64,000 bases of DNA from Planctomycetota bacterium. GTDB lineage: Bacteria; Planctomycetota; Planctomycetia; Pirellulales; PLA5. The DNA is taken from the NCBI GenBank assembly GCA_003576845.1, contig QEVJ01000008.1, positions 39,907 to 103,906 on the forward strand, read 5' to 3'. Shown here one piece after another: positions 27,942 through 37,040 of the stretch. The position numbers and the translations under genes were made by a program. The number at the start of each line of letters is the position of its first letter. Within the stretch, counting starts at the first letter, position 1. A model generated the notes under the pieces. It was given only the letters and a program-made list of their open reading frames with translations, was not told where the DNA came from and did no database searches.

Positions 27942-29411
27942 TTACACGGCCGCGACGGCGCCTTTCGCGGGCGCGGTTCGGTAGGTCATTACGAGATTCC
28001 ACACGAAACAAACGAAACCGCCAAGCATCGCCAGGCCGGCGAACACGCGGGTGATCCAAAACGGCATCGAGCCGTCGACGGAGACGTCCCACATTTGCAG
28101 CGATGCCCAGTAGTAGCCTTGGAAGATTCCGGCCAGTGTCAGGTCGAACGCCATCACGAGCACGCCCGCCGTGCTGAGCCAATAGTGCCACTCGCACAAC
28201 TGCGGACTCCACCAATCGCGGCCGATGAGCCGCGGGAACAGATACGTCATCACGCCGAATAGCCATAGGCTGAACACGCCGAACATGACGAGGTGTGCGT
28301 GGCCCACGACCCAGTCGGTGAAGTGGATCAGCTTCTGGAACGTCAGCGTCACCTGCAGCGCGCACTGCAAACAGGTGAGGAAGTAAAAAATCATGCCCGT
28401 GTAGAACCAGCGTAGCGGCAGGCTACGATAGACGCTCTTGCCCTGGCCCCAGACGGTGCCGATGAAGTTGATGATGACCGTGGTAACGACGAACTCCACG
28501 GCGATCGTGGCGATCACCGCCCCGTATTGCAGAAACATCGGGATCGGCGTGTAGAGAAAGTGGTGGATGCCGTTGAGCGGATAAAAGAAGGCCAGGCCCC
28601 AAAACCCGACGAGCGATAGCCCGTGGCTCCAAATTGGTTTTTGCAGCAGGATAGGAACGAAGTAGTACATCATGCCCCAGCCCAACGGCGTGACGAACAG
28701 GCCGACGAGATCGTGAATGAACAGCCCGCCGACCGCGCCGCCGCTCGTGCCGCCGACCCAGTATTCGGACATGAAGTTGCCCATTGCGTAGACGAGAAAC
28801 GTCCACACGAACATCGCCATGAAGTACCACAGCGTGACGTACATCGGTCCGCGGGCGCGGCTGATCGGGACCATGAAGTTGATGGCCACGAGCAGCAGGC
28901 CGACCTGGGCAATCGGGTCGATCCACACGGGCGTTTCGCCCCATTCGATGCCCTGCGCGCCGAGCGACATCGAAATGTTGTACTTCGCCGCCAGTTCCAT
29001 CACCCACGGCGCGTCTTGAAGCGAAGGTCCAATAAGTATGCCGGCGGCCGTGCTGAGCACAACGAATTGCCACGCACCAAAGATGAAGTACGACAAGGCG
29101 CTGCTGGCCACCGGCCGAAGCGTCAACCGCGGGACGGTCCAGTGCAGCATGCCTAAGAAGGCGTTGGCCAGGAAGCCATACGCCACCGCGTTCGTATGCA
29201 CCATCCGCCACCGCCCGGGCGAAAGCAACTCGGCGTCCGGACACGGATTCCAATGCACCAGTTGCAGCGCCATGTGCAGCCCGGCCAACATCGACGTGCC
29301 GAGAAACACCAGCGAGGCGATGAAGTACCACGCCACGAGCCGCTCGTTCACGAGGTCTTCGTGACGTGGAATTTCGGCGGGAATCGCGGCGGAAGGCGCG
29401 GAAGAACTCAT
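27942..29411 (-). CDS. ccoN: cbb3-type cytochrome c oxidase catalytic subunit I
   Basis: 489 residues, about 12 membrane helices. The low-spin haem ligand lies in MVHTNAVAYGF. CuB ligands are the His of FIHDLVGLF and the pair in NGIHHFLYTP, with a Tyr at the conserved position in FFYPLNGIHH. Haem ligands late in the protein are in GHAHLVMFG. It is the proton-pumping, high-affinity oxygen-reducing subunit. ATG 29411 overlaps the stop of the upstream membrane protein gene (ATGA). Continuing the same frame further upstream only reads that gene out of frame. Confidence 0.96.
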   Translation of the reverse strand: MSSSAPSAAIPAEIPRHEDLVNERLVAWYFIASLVFLGTSMLAGLHMALQLVHWNPCPDAELLSPGRWRMVHTNAVAYGFLANAFLGMLHWTVPRLTLRPVASSALSYFIFGAWQFVVLSTAAGILIGPSLQDAPWVMELAAKYNISMSLGAQGIEWGETPVWIDPIAQVGLLLVAINFMVPISRARGPMYVTLWYFMAMFVWTFLVYAMGNFMSEYWVGGTSGGAVGGLFIHDLVGLFVTPLGWGMMYYFVPILLQKPIWSHGLSLVGFWGLAFFYPLNGIHHFLYTPIPMFLQYGAVIATIAVEFVVTTVIINFIGTVWGQGKSVYRSLPLRWFYTGMIFYFLTCLQCALQVTLTFQKLIHFTDWVVGHAHLVMFGVFSLWLFGVMTYLFPRLIGRDWWSPQLCEWHYWLSTAGVLVMAFDLTLAGIFQGYYWASLQMWDVSVDGSMPFWITRVFAGLAMLGGFVCFVWNLVMTYRTAPAKGAVAAV

Positions 29412-30007
29412 GCTCGTTCCGTGGGCAAGCGATAGGGAGTGTACAAACCGAGCGGGAATACGAGGGCCATCGTCCACCCGTAAACCAGATGCGTGAGCGC
29501 GCCGATATACCACGGCACGAGCCGCACGATCCAATCCCCGCCGAACAACAGCGGTTGAAGCCACGACAGAATGCCGTAGTAACTCACCAGCCACACGACG
29601 ACCGCCAAAACCGACGCGACGGCCAGCCGCGACGAAAGCGACGACGGCCTGCCATCCGGGAAGAAGCGGGCCAGGATCATTTGGAATGGAATGCCAAGCA
29701 ACATGCCCGTCCCAAGGTATAAGCAGCAGCCGATCGTCAGCACCAAGCCGTCGTCGAGCCCGAGTGTGAGCGCCTTCTCGCCGAGCGGGAAGGTGAGGTA
29801 AATGCGGATCAAGTCTAACGGATGCCGCTCGACCAGCGTCGAACCCACGACGTTGAGCAGCAAACTGGCGGCCGCGCCGAAGATGCCGAGCATGAAGCCG
29901 GTAGTGGCGTAATACGCGGCGTAGTACCCCTTGGCCTGCCACCGCGGAGCGCTGCCTGCGGCTAGCTCCGCCTCGAGTTTCGCCGCGCGCTCGCGCAATT
30001 CGGCCAA
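29408..30007 (-). CDS. Four-to-five-helix membrane protein of the cbb3 cluster
   Basis: 199 residues. A charged helical N-terminus (ELRERAAKLEAELAAG) is followed by membrane segments such as GFMLGIFGAAASLLLNVVG, LVLTIGCCLYLGTGMLLGIP, ASVLAVVVWLVSYYGI and ALTHLVYGWTMALVFPLG. No ATG is available; TTG 30007 is the likely start, although the frame stays open upstream with similarly charged codons. It is translationally coupled to ccoN by a 4-bp overlap. No named family; its place in the cluster suggests an oxidase assembly or accessory role. Confidence 0.75.
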   Translation of the reverse strand: MAELRERAAKLEAELAAGSAPRWQAKGYYAAYYATTGFMLGIFGAAASLLLNVVGSTLVERHPLDLIRIYLTFPLGEKALTLGLDDGLVLTIGCCLYLGTGMLLGIPFQMILARFFPDGRPSSLSSRLAVASVLAVVVWLVSYYGILSWLQPLLFGGDWIVRLVPWYIGALTHLVYGWTMALVFPLGLYTPYRLPTERA

Positions 30008-30050
30008 CTCGGCCTCTTTTGCTTCGCGTTGGTGGATGTCGCTGGACAGA

Positions 30051-30102
30051 GCAAGGCGGCTTCGCGGCCTTGCTCACTGCTCACTGTCCACGCCTCTAAC
30101 CT
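30051..30102. repeat. Heptad repeat G
   Basis: A short hairpin, AGCAAGGC/GCCTTGCT, leads into CTCACTG CTCACTG TCCACGC, then CTCTAAC CTCTAAC GTCCAAA. It shares 23 identical bases with repeat D, 3.4 kb away, and ends at the stop codon of the diheme cytochrome gene. Confidence 0.8.
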
Positions 30103-31284
30103 CTAACGTCCAAACTTTCGCCCTTCGGTAATGCTTACAATGAAGTGAACCAGGTGCCAGACTGCGTCGGGATCGTCTTTGAACTTCTCCGTAAAGCTCG
30201 GCATGCGCGTGCCGTTGACGCCCGAGTAGATGCGCCGGTAAATATCGATCGAACGCCGTCCGCCGTGAAGCATGCCGCTGCTCAGGTCGGCGGCGTACAC
30301 GTCTTCGCCGACCCAAATATCCTTGCCGATCGGCTCCGGAGTCCGCCCGCGCCCGTCGGTACCGTGGCACTTGAAGCATTCTTCGCGCATGAAAATAGCG
30401 CGTCCCTGGGCAATCGACTCTTCCGTGTAAGCGGGTTCGGACGTCAGCGGAATCACCTGTTTGTGCTCCGCTTCGCGCCAGGCATCGGCCACTTGCGTCA
30501 CGACCGCCGCCATTTCGTCGGGCGCGAACATCTCTTCCGCGTTTTCGGGATCGAAGCTCTCGCCCTCGGCCAGGAGCAACTGTTCGACTTCGCCGCGTTG
30601 GCTGAGCATGACGACGTAATCGACGACGGCTTGCAGATCCTCTTCCTCCAAGAACGGAAATGCCGGCATCGAGGTCCCCTTCGCGCCGCGCAGAACCGTG
30701 CGAATCAAGTCGGCCCGCCGCGGCTTCGTGCCGTACGGCGTGGACGTGAACTTGAATATCCCCAGGCGATAATCTCGCGGCCGCGGGCGCAAGTACGCTG
30801 CCACCGGCCCGGCGCCGTCGCCGCTCGCGCCGTGACAAGCGGCGCACCGCTTCGTAAACACGGCCAGGCCGCGTTTGAGTTGCTCCGACGACTTTTGGGC
30901 GACGCGCTTGGGCTGTTGCGGCTTCCCCGCCTCGCCTTCCGCGGCCGACGGCTCGTCTGCCGGCGATTGTTCCGCGGCGTCTTCCTTCGCCGGCTCGAAC
31001 ATCCGCGGTTCGTTCGGCGTGCCGAAGTAATGCTCGAGCGTCTCGCCAATCTGCTTGACGATCCGCGGCGGAACACCGTCGGCCTTGCGGACGCGCGAGT
31101 CGGCCAACCGGACCAATTCCTTCGCGGGAATCAACCGCGGCTCGGTCGACGCCTGCCGGCAGCCGCCGACCGCCAAACAGAACGCGCCCAGCGCTAAGGT
31201 CCAAACGAACGTCCTCCGCCAGGCCGAAGCCTCGTCGGTACTCGCGAGTACGCTCTCCCTGCGCTGGCCGATCGAACCGGTCAT
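30103..31284 (-). CDS. Diheme c-type cytochrome lipoprotein (CcoP-like role)
   Basis: 393 residues from ATG 31284. Residues 24-42 end in LAVGGC, a lipobox, predicting a lipid-anchored periplasmic protein. An acidic Pro/Ala linker (about 95-130) precedes two cytochrome c domains: CAACHG at 147-151 with GPVAAYLRPRPRDY and MPAFPFLEEEDL, and CFKCHG at 303-307 with GVNGTRMPSFTEKF. Two haem domains and first position in the cbb3 cluster suggest it replaces the classical CcoP, which instead has an N-terminal transmembrane helix. It would pass electrons to CcoO. Upstream in-frame sequence is not homologous and was excluded. Confidence 0.9.
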   Translation of the reverse strand: MTGSIGQRRESVLASTDEASAWRRTFVWTLALGAFCLAVGGCRQASTEPRLIPAKELVRLADSRVRKADGVPPRIVKQIGETLEHYFGTPNEPRMFEPAKEDAAEQSPADEPSAAEGEAGKPQQPKRVAQKSSEQLKRGLAVFTKRCAACHGASGDGAGPVAAYLRPRPRDYRLGIFKFTSTPYGTKPRRADLIRTVLRGAKGTSMPAFPFLEEEDLQAVVDYVVMLSQRGEVEQLLLAEGESFDPENAEEMFAPDEMAAVVTQVADAWREAEHKQVIPLTSEPAYTEESIAQGRAIFMREECFKCHGTDGRGRTPEPIGKDIWVGEDVYAADLSSGMLHGGRRSIDIYRRIYSGVNGTRMPSFTEKFKDDPDAVWHLVHFIVSITEGRKFGR

Positions 31285-31600
31285 GTACTTCCCCGCGTCG
31301 CGTGGTAACGTGAACGCGGCTGCCGCTACGCACGTGGAATGCCAAACGCCGGGCGAGATTCGGCGATCTAGCGCGCCTGCGTCAAACGGTCCAAAAACGG
31401 CCATTTCCGCACGAGTTGGCAGAGACGCGGGCGGCGCGCTGCACGCCAGGAGGCAGGCTCGAAACGTTGGTGCGCGAAATCGCACGCGCGGCTGCGACGA
31501 ATCCGCGCACTGGCGGCGCGCTGTTCGCGACGGCCGGGCCACCGCATCCCGGGGCGTTGCCCCCGATCGCGCGCGTCGCGGACAAGGCTCGGCTCGCGAC
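31285..31600. other. Intergenic region, 316 bp, probable cco promoter region
   Basis: Separates the cco cluster from the DUF1501 gene, both on the minus strand, so the cbb3 promoter should lie here. No FNR-type TTGAT-N4-ATCAA box and no convincing -35/-10 was found. No heptad repeat. Confidence 0.35.
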
Positions 31601-33028
31601 TTACGCGAGTATTCCCTTAACGACCTGCCCGTGGACGTCGGTCAAGCGAAAGTCGCGGCCCTGGAATCGGAACGTCAACCGTTCGTGGTCGAGGCCCAAC
31701 AGGTGCAGCACGGTCGCCTGCAAATCGTGGACGTGGACGGGCTGCGACGCAACGCCCAGGCCGAGCTCGTCGGTCTGGCCGTGGGTGATGCCGGGCCGGA
31801 TCCCGCCGCCGGCGAGCCACATCGTAAAACAGTCGACGTGGTGATCGCGGCCGGTGGGTTTGTTCGCCTGTCCCATCGGCGTGCGGCCGAATTCGCCGCC
31901 CCAGATGACGAGCGTTTCGTCGAGCAAGCCCCGCTGCTTCAGGTCGAGCACCAGCGCCGCCGACGCTCGATCGACCTCGCGACAGCGCAGGGGCAATTCT
32001 TCCTCAAGCGACTGCTCCGCGCCGTGCTGGTCCCAACTCGTGTGGTAAAGCTGGACAAACCGCACGCCGCGCTCGACGAGCCGGCGGGCCAAGAGCACGT
32101 TGTTGGCAAACGACGGCTTGCCCGGCTCCGCCCCGTATAGCGCAAGCGTTTGCCGGCTTTCCGCGGAAATGTCCATCAGTTCCGGCGCGCTCGATTGCAT
32201 GCGGTAGGCCATTTCGTAGGCGGCGATCCGCGTTTGGATTTCCGGATCGCCCACCGCCTCGTGCCGTAGCCCGTTAAGACCAGCGACCGCGTCGGTGAAC
32301 GACTTTTGCGCCGCCCGGTCGTAGCCGGGCGGGTTGCGGAGATTGAGAATCGGATCGCCCTGTCCGCGAAAGGGCACCCCCTGAAAATTCGTCGGAACGA
32401 ACCCGCTCGACCATAGTGCCGAACCGCCGCGCGGCCCGCGCGGACCCGATTGCAGCACGACGAAACCCGGCAGGTCGCTCGACTCGCTGCCGATGCCGTA
32501 GGTCACCCACGAACCCATCGACGGCCGGCCCGGCTGGGGTGAACCCGTTTGCATGAAGATCTTCGCCGGACCGTGGTTGAAGACGTCGGTCTTCATGCTC
32601 TTGATGAAACAGACGTCGTCGGCGATCTGGCGATGATAGGGTAACAGGTCGCTTAGTTCCGCGCCGCATTGACCGTAGCGGCCGAACTTCGCATTCGCGC
32701 CGAGCAGCGTTTCGTTTCCCTTGAGAAACGCGAAGCGGCGGCCCTTGAGAAAGCTCTCCGGCGTCTGCTGACCCGATAGCTCGCGTAATAGCGGCTTGTC
32801 GTCGAACAATTCGAGCTGGCTCGGGCCGCCCGCCATGAACAGAAAGATCACCGCCTTGGCTTTGGCCGGCAAGTGTGTCGGCCGCGTAGAGCCGCGGGCC
32901 GTAACTTCCGCCTCTGCGCGCCGTTCGCCCAGGAGCGACGCCAATCCGATCGCACCGATACCGAACCCGGCGTCCGCGAAGAACGCCCGGCGCGTCGACT
33001 GCTGTCGTGGTTCCACGAACGGATGCAT
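31601..33028 (-). CDS. DUF1501 secreted protein (sulfatase-fold)
   Basis: 475 residues. A twin-arginine-type signal (STRRAFFADAGFGIGAIGLASLLG) predicts export by Tat. The body carries the DUF1501 pattern: AKAVIFLFMAGGPSQLELFDDKP, GFVPTNFQGVPFRGQGDPILNL, TLVIWGGEFGRTPMGQ, GRDHHVDCFTMWLAGGGIRPG and a C-terminal DLQATVLHLLGLDHERLTF. DUF1501 is related to alkaline phosphatase/sulfatase-fold proteins, and the activity of the planctomycete paralogues is unknown. It starts 4 bp after the PSD1 gene, the standard PSD1-DUF1501 pair, implying joint work on a secreted substrate. Confidence 0.93.
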   Translation of the reverse strand: MHPFVEPRQQSTRRAFFADAGFGIGAIGLASLLGERRAEAEVTARGSTRPTHLPAKAKAVIFLFMAGGPSQLELFDDKPLLRELSGQQTPESFLKGRRFAFLKGNETLLGANAKFGRYGQCGAELSDLLPYHRQIADDVCFIKSMKTDVFNHGPAKIFMQTGSPQPGRPSMGSWVTYGIGSESSDLPGFVVLQSGPRGPRGGSALWSSGFVPTNFQGVPFRGQGDPILNLRNPPGYDRAAQKSFTDAVAGLNGLRHEAVGDPEIQTRIAAYEMAYRMQSSAPELMDISAESRQTLALYGAEPGKPSFANNVLLARRLVERGVRFVQLYHTSWDQHGAEQSLEEELPLRCREVDRASAALVLDLKQRGLLDETLVIWGGEFGRTPMGQANKPTGRDHHVDCFTMWLAGGGIRPGITHGQTDELGLGVASQPVHVHDLQATVLHLLGLDHERLTFRFQGRDFRLTDVHGQVVKGILA

Positions 33029-33032
33029 GGCG

Positions 33033-36000
33033 TCACTCGCGGGTAATGAACTCATCCAGATTGACGAGCACGCGGGCCGTGGCGACCCACGCGGCCGCCG
33101 AAGCGGCATCGGCGAATCCTGGTAGATTCTGCGGGGCGACCTGACGCGCCGCTTCGGGCCTGGCGATGAAGTGGGCTCGCTGCTCCGCGTAAAACGTTGT
33201 GAGGAAGTCGACCTCGGCGCCGCTCGGCGGTCGCGTCAAACATCGACGGAACAGCCGCTTCAGGCGGCTGCGGGAATCGTCGGGAGTTCCCGGTTCGCTG
33301 AGAATTCCCCGGGCCAACGCCTGCGTCGCTTCGACGACCGCTTCGTCGTTGGCCACTGTCAGCGATTGCAGCGGGGTATTCGAGCGATCGCGCCGCGTGC
33401 ACGCTTGATTGAACGCCGGCGCGTCGAACGTCGCGAGCATCGGGTGCGGCGCGCTGCGATAGAAGAACGTGTACATGCCGCGGCGATACCGGTTTTCGCC
33501 CGCGCTCGTCGGCCAGTTCTTGGCCCGCTGCGTAAAGGCGTACACACCGTCGGCCTGCGGCGGGTAAACGCTCGGTCCGCCGATCGTTCGCGCAAGCAAA
33601 CCGCTCGCCGATAAAGCGAGATCGCGGACGATCTCGCCCTCTATGCGGTTGCGATTCTGCCGCCAATAAAGCCGGTTTCGCGGATCGGCCGCCACTGCCG
33701 CGGCGTGCGACTGAGACCGCTGTCGGTACGTTTGCGAGCCGGCGATTCGCCGCACGAGTCGCTTCGTCGACCAGCCGTCGCGGACGTGCTCCGATGCGAG
33801 CCAATCGAGCAACTCCGGATGCGACGGCGGCGTGCCTTGCGTGCCAAAATCGTTCTCCGTCTCGACGATCCCGATTCCGAACAGGTGCATCCATACGCGG
33901 TTTACGCGGACCCGCGGCGTGAGCGGATGGTCGTCGCGCACGAGCCACCGGGCCAGATCGAGCCGCGTCCGCGGTTTGGGATTCGGCCCACCTTCTCCCG
34001 TTGCAAGCGCCGGCAGCGCGTCGGGCACGTCGCGATCTACCTCGTCGCCCGGCTTGAGAAAATCGCCGCGGAGTTGAACGTTCGTCGTCCGGGCCTGTTC
34101 CAGCTCGCGCATCACCATCGTGGTCGGAATCTCGCTATCGAGCCGGCCGCGCTCGCGCGCCGCGGCTTCGAGCGCCGCAAACACCGGCCCAAGTTTCGCG
34201 TCGCTGCGGAGAAACGCTTCGTCCAAGCGCTTGCGCTGTGCGGCGCCGCGGTCTGGCGCCGGAATCGCCGCCAGCTTCGCTAACTCGTCCGCTTGTGGCG
34301 CGTCGACCCATTCGTCGCTAGAAATGGCAATTCGCAGCCGTCCCACGTTGTATCGCGGCTGGCGCTTGCGATGCTGAATGCGAAATGTGAGCGAGCGGTC
34401 CTTATCCAATTCCAGCGGCGTCGCCAGCACGAACCACGCCGTGCGATTGTGGTTGGGTCCGCCCTCGGGCGAGCCGTTGATGGCCCAGCCGGTGTCGTCG
34501 TTGCTGTCGATTGCCGCGGCAACATCGTACTTGGGCTGCGAGTGATCGGCGTCCGCGCGCACGAAACGCAATTCCCGGCCGTCCCCCGTGATGAACCAGA
34601 ATTCGGCCAGGACGAAATTGCCGTTGTCCGCTCGGCCCGGTCCGCGTTTGGGCAAACTCTCGTGCGTCAGCACTTCGAGCCGCACCGATCGGACCGTCGC
34701 CAGCGGCGATTTCGCCGTAATCTCGTAGTCGTCGACGGCGTCGTTTTCGCCGCTGGCGACGATCGACTTATCGCCGAGCACGGAAAACGCGGCGCCGGCT
34801 TGCGACTTACCGTCGATGTCGAGCACGACCCACTGCGACGCTTCCTTGCCGTTTGCCCGATTTGCGCCTGCGCCGTCGCGCCGCTTGACGAGTGCCGCTT
34901 CCCATGCCGCCTGCCGCGCGGGGCGATCCGTGTCGCCGGTAATCTGCGCTTGCAACTCGGCGATTCTCGCCGTCAGTGCGTCGAGCCGGGCTTCCTGTCG
35001 CGGCGTCGGCGCCTGGGTCACCGGCGGCACCGAGTTGTTGTCGGCCGACGAATTGTAAAAGGCGTACAACTGGTAGTATTCGCGCTGTGAGATCGGGTCG
35101 TACTTGTGGTTGTGGCACTGCGCGCAACCCAGGGTGAGGCCGAGCCACACGCTGCCGGTCGTGTCGACGCGGTCTTTGGTCTGCTCGTCGTGATACTGGT
35201 CGGCTTTCACGCCGCCCTCAGTGTTGATGAGCGTGTTGCGGTGAAAACCCGTCGCGATCACCTGCTCGCGGGACGGCCCGCCGCGATTATCGCCGAGCAA
35301 GTCGCCCGCCAACTGTTCGACGGTAAACTGGTCGAACGGCGTGTCGCCGTTGATGGCCCGGATGACCCAATCGCGATACGGCCACATCGACCTCTCGTTG
35401 TCGTTCGTGTAGCCGTGCGAATCGGCATAGCGGGCCTGATCGAGCCAATGCCGGCCCCAACGCTCGCCGAATGCCGGATCGGCCAGTACGCGATCGACCA
35501 GCCGTTCGTAGGCATCCGGCGACGCATCGGCGACGAACGCGTCGGTTTCTTCGATGGTGGGCAATAAACCGAGCAAGTCGAGATGCACGCGGCGGATGAG
35601 CGTGTAGCGGTCGGCCTCGGCCGATGGCGTAAGCTTTTGCCGCTCCAACGTCGCCAGCACGAATGCGTCTACGGCCGATCGCGTCCAGCCCGAGTTGATC
35701 ACTTGCGGAGGCGCGGACTTCGCCACCGGCTCGAACGCCCAATGCCGTTCGTAGTCGGCACCGGCGGCGATCCACCGCTTGAGGACGTCGATTTGCTCAG
35801 CCGTGAGTTGCTTTCCCGAGTCCTTTGGCGGCATGCGCAGGTCGTCATCGTCGGTCGTTACCCGCTCGATCAGTAGGCTCGCCTTTGTATCGCCGGGAAC
35901 GACCGCCCGCGTACCGTCGCGATCGGCGGTTGCTCCCGCGCGCGTATCGAGCCGTAATTCGGCTTCCCGCGAACCTTCGTCGGGACCATGACACGAAAAG

Positions 36001-36122
36001 CAGTTCGCCGCAAGAATCGGCCGCACGTGGCGATCGTACGATGGCTCCGACTCCGCCGCTCGCGTGGTGAGACCGGCAAGGATTGCCAGGCCGAACGCCA
36101 GCGGGAACGTTCCCATGTTCAT
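33033..36122 (-). CDS. PSD1/PSCyt1 domain secreted cytochrome (DUF1549-DUF1553)
   Basis: 1029 residues; ATG 36122 or 36116 could start it. A signal peptide (PLAFGLAILAGLTTRAAES) precedes the PSCyt1 haem motif CFSCHG at 41-45 with LRMPPKDSGKQLT. The DUF1549 domain (about 130-340) has LLGLLPTIEE, DQARYADSHGYTND and LGCAQCHNHKYDPIS, adding a second CxxCH. A central beta-sandwich segment (about 430-600) follows, then the C-terminal PSD1/DUF1553 domain (about 700-1000) with RLDLARWLV, RVRVNRVWMHLFGIGIVET and NTPLQSLTVAND. These proteins are planctomycete hallmarks, thought to act in periplasmic polymer breakdown. Paired with DUF1501. Confidence 0.94.
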   Translation of the reverse strand: MNMGTFPLAFGLAILAGLTTRAAESEPSYDRHVRPILAANCFSCHGPDEGSREAELRLDTRAGATADRDGTRAVVPGDTKASLLIERVTTDDDDLRMPPKDSGKQLTAEQIDVLKRWIAAGADYERHWAFEPVAKSAPPQVINSGWTRSAVDAFVLATLERQKLTPSAEADRYTLIRRVHLDLLGLLPTIEETDAFVADASPDAYERLVDRVLADPAFGERWGRHWLDQARYADSHGYTNDNERSMWPYRDWVIRAINGDTPFDQFTVEQLAGDLLGDNRGGPSREQVIATGFHRNTLINTEGGVKADQYHDEQTKDRVDTTGSVWLGLTLGCAQCHNHKYDPISQREYYQLYAFYNSSADNNSVPPVTQAPTPRQEARLDALTARIAELQAQITGDTDRPARQAAWEAALVKRRDGAGANRANGKEASQWVVLDIDGKSQAGAAFSVLGDKSIVASGENDAVDDYEITAKSPLATVRSVRLEVLTHESLPKRGPGRADNGNFVLAEFWFITGDGRELRFVRADADHSQPKYDVAAAIDSNDDTGWAINGSPEGGPNHNRTAWFVLATPLELDKDRSLTFRIQHRKRQPRYNVGRLRIAISSDEWVDAPQADELAKLAAIPAPDRGAAQRKRLDEAFLRSDAKLGPVFAALEAAARERGRLDSEIPTTMVMRELEQARTTNVQLRGDFLKPGDEVDRDVPDALPALATGEGGPNPKPRTRLDLARWLVRDDHPLTPRVRVNRVWMHLFGIGIVETENDFGTQGTPPSHPELLDWLASEHVRDGWSTKRLVRRIAGSQTYRQRSQSHAAAVAADPRNRLYWRQNRNRIEGEIVRDLALSASGLLARTIGGPSVYPPQADGVYAFTQRAKNWPTSAGENRYRRGMYTFFYRSAPHPMLATFDAPAFNQACTRRDRSNTPLQSLTVANDEAVVEATQALARGILSEPGTPDDSRSRLKRLFRRCLTRPPSGAEVDFLTTFYAEQRAHFIARPEAARQVAPQNLPGFADAASAAAWVATARVLVNLDEFITRE

Positions 36123-36467
36123 TGGAAGTAGCCCGAATACCGGCAAGCCGTGTCGCTCGGTAACACCCTGCCGCCGTTGGGCAAAAACCACGTCGCCGTG
36201 ACAGACCGTCGCCGCTCGGCCGGAAACCCGACCCGCCCAACGGTTAATCGTCGTCGAAGTGTGTCGCGAAGCGCGATCGACCCATCAACCGGCTCCATTT
36301 TGACCAAGTTCGCAGCTCGACGCTACCTGCCGGCGAAACGGCCGATCTACCGCAGCCCGCGGCACTATCCGGCCGATGAGACGCCTTGCCCCAGACGCAT
36401 ACGGGGCATAGACTTGAATCGTTCCGCGGCACTGCTCGCGGACAACTGCTCGCGCTTCAAGCAGTCT
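36123..36467. other. Divergent intergenic region, 345 bp
   Basis: Separates the PSD1 gene (minus) from the tmRNA gene (plus). It should hold promoters for both. The only promoter-like pair found is annotated separately at 36386-36414. No coding pattern. Confidence 0.4.
36386..36414 (+). promoter_or_regulatory. Candidate promoter for the tmRNA gene
   Basis: TTGCCC at 36386-36391 and TAGACT at 36409-36414, 17 bp apart. Transcription would begin near 36421, leaving a roughly 45-nt leader to be removed by RNase P. A similar TTGCTT/TAGACT pair precedes the giant surface protein at 48380. Confidence 0.35.
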
Positions 36468-36823
36468 GGGGGCGAATTGGATTCGACCGGATAGGTTGAA
36501 GTGTGCGTGGCGTGTCGTGGTTGGTCAGTTGGCCACGTTAAAAGCTGACTAAAATTTATTTGCCGAGAGCAATCTCAGCTTGGCTGCCTAGAGATAGGCC
36601 AGTCCCGACTGCGGCCCTTCGCCGGAGAGAGCCAAAAGTCGGTTGCCAATTCCGGACCGCCGAAGGTCATCGACCAGTATCCCTTCGGTTAAACCAGTTC
36701 TGAGTCTGGCAAGGCGAAACCGCGTCGGTTCGGGTTCGCCGCGCGACAACAAATAGTCGACTACACACGTAGAAGCGCCCACGGAAATGTCTCGGGACGC
36801 GGGTTCGATCCCCGCCGCCTCCA
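36468..36823 (+). ncRNA. ssrA: Transfer-messenger RNA (tmRNA)
   Basis: The 5' end GGGGGCGAATTGGATTCGACCGG is the conserved tmRNA start: acceptor strand GGGGGCG followed by the GATTCGAC element. The 3' end has the T arm, GCGGG-TTCGATC-CCCGC (36799-36815), then CGCCTCC (36816-36822), which pairs with the 5' strand with one G-U, and discriminator A. CCA is not encoded. The reading frame GCC GAG AGC AAT CTC AGC TTG GCT GCC TAG (36562-36591) encodes the tag AESNLSLAA. The length of 356 nt is normal. tmRNA rescues ribosomes stalled on broken mRNA and marks products for proteolysis. Small ORFs on either strand here are shadows. Confidence 0.93.
36562..36591 (+). other. tmRNA proteolysis tag reading frame
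   Basis: Nine codons, AESNLSLAA, then TAG. The end -LAA matches the ClpXP-recognised ends of bacterial ssrA tags (E. coli ends ALAA). The preceding TTTATTT is the AU-rich stretch expected just before the resume codon. The exact resume codon is inferred as GCC 36562 by the usual Ala start. Confidence 0.8.
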
Positions 36824-37040
36824 CTTTGTAACTCGTTATCTGATTCGGATTTAGGAAAACCTCCGTCCGGCGTGGCAGTATCCGGGCAGCGTCTCCCAGA
36901 CGCCGGCGGGTAGCAGTTGGCGTCGACTGACGCCCTCTTGGTGTTGCCTTCCGCAGAGAAGGTCATCTCGATTCCGCCCGCCGTAGCCCAGGTTGCGGAT
37001 CGCGGGCGATCTTTCCGCCTCGTATACGGCGGCGGGAGTG

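Noticed and set aside
31285..31600. FNR-type operator for the cbb3 cluster
   Set aside because: No TTGAT-N4-ATCAA-like site could be found in the spacer.
36795..36830. tRNA gene on the basis of GGTTCGATCCC
   Set aside because: No anticodon arm upstream; it is the T arm of the tmRNA.
36588..36966. Small minus-strand ORFs of 78 and 99 codons
   Set aside because: They overlap the tmRNA and its flank and show no protein family pattern.
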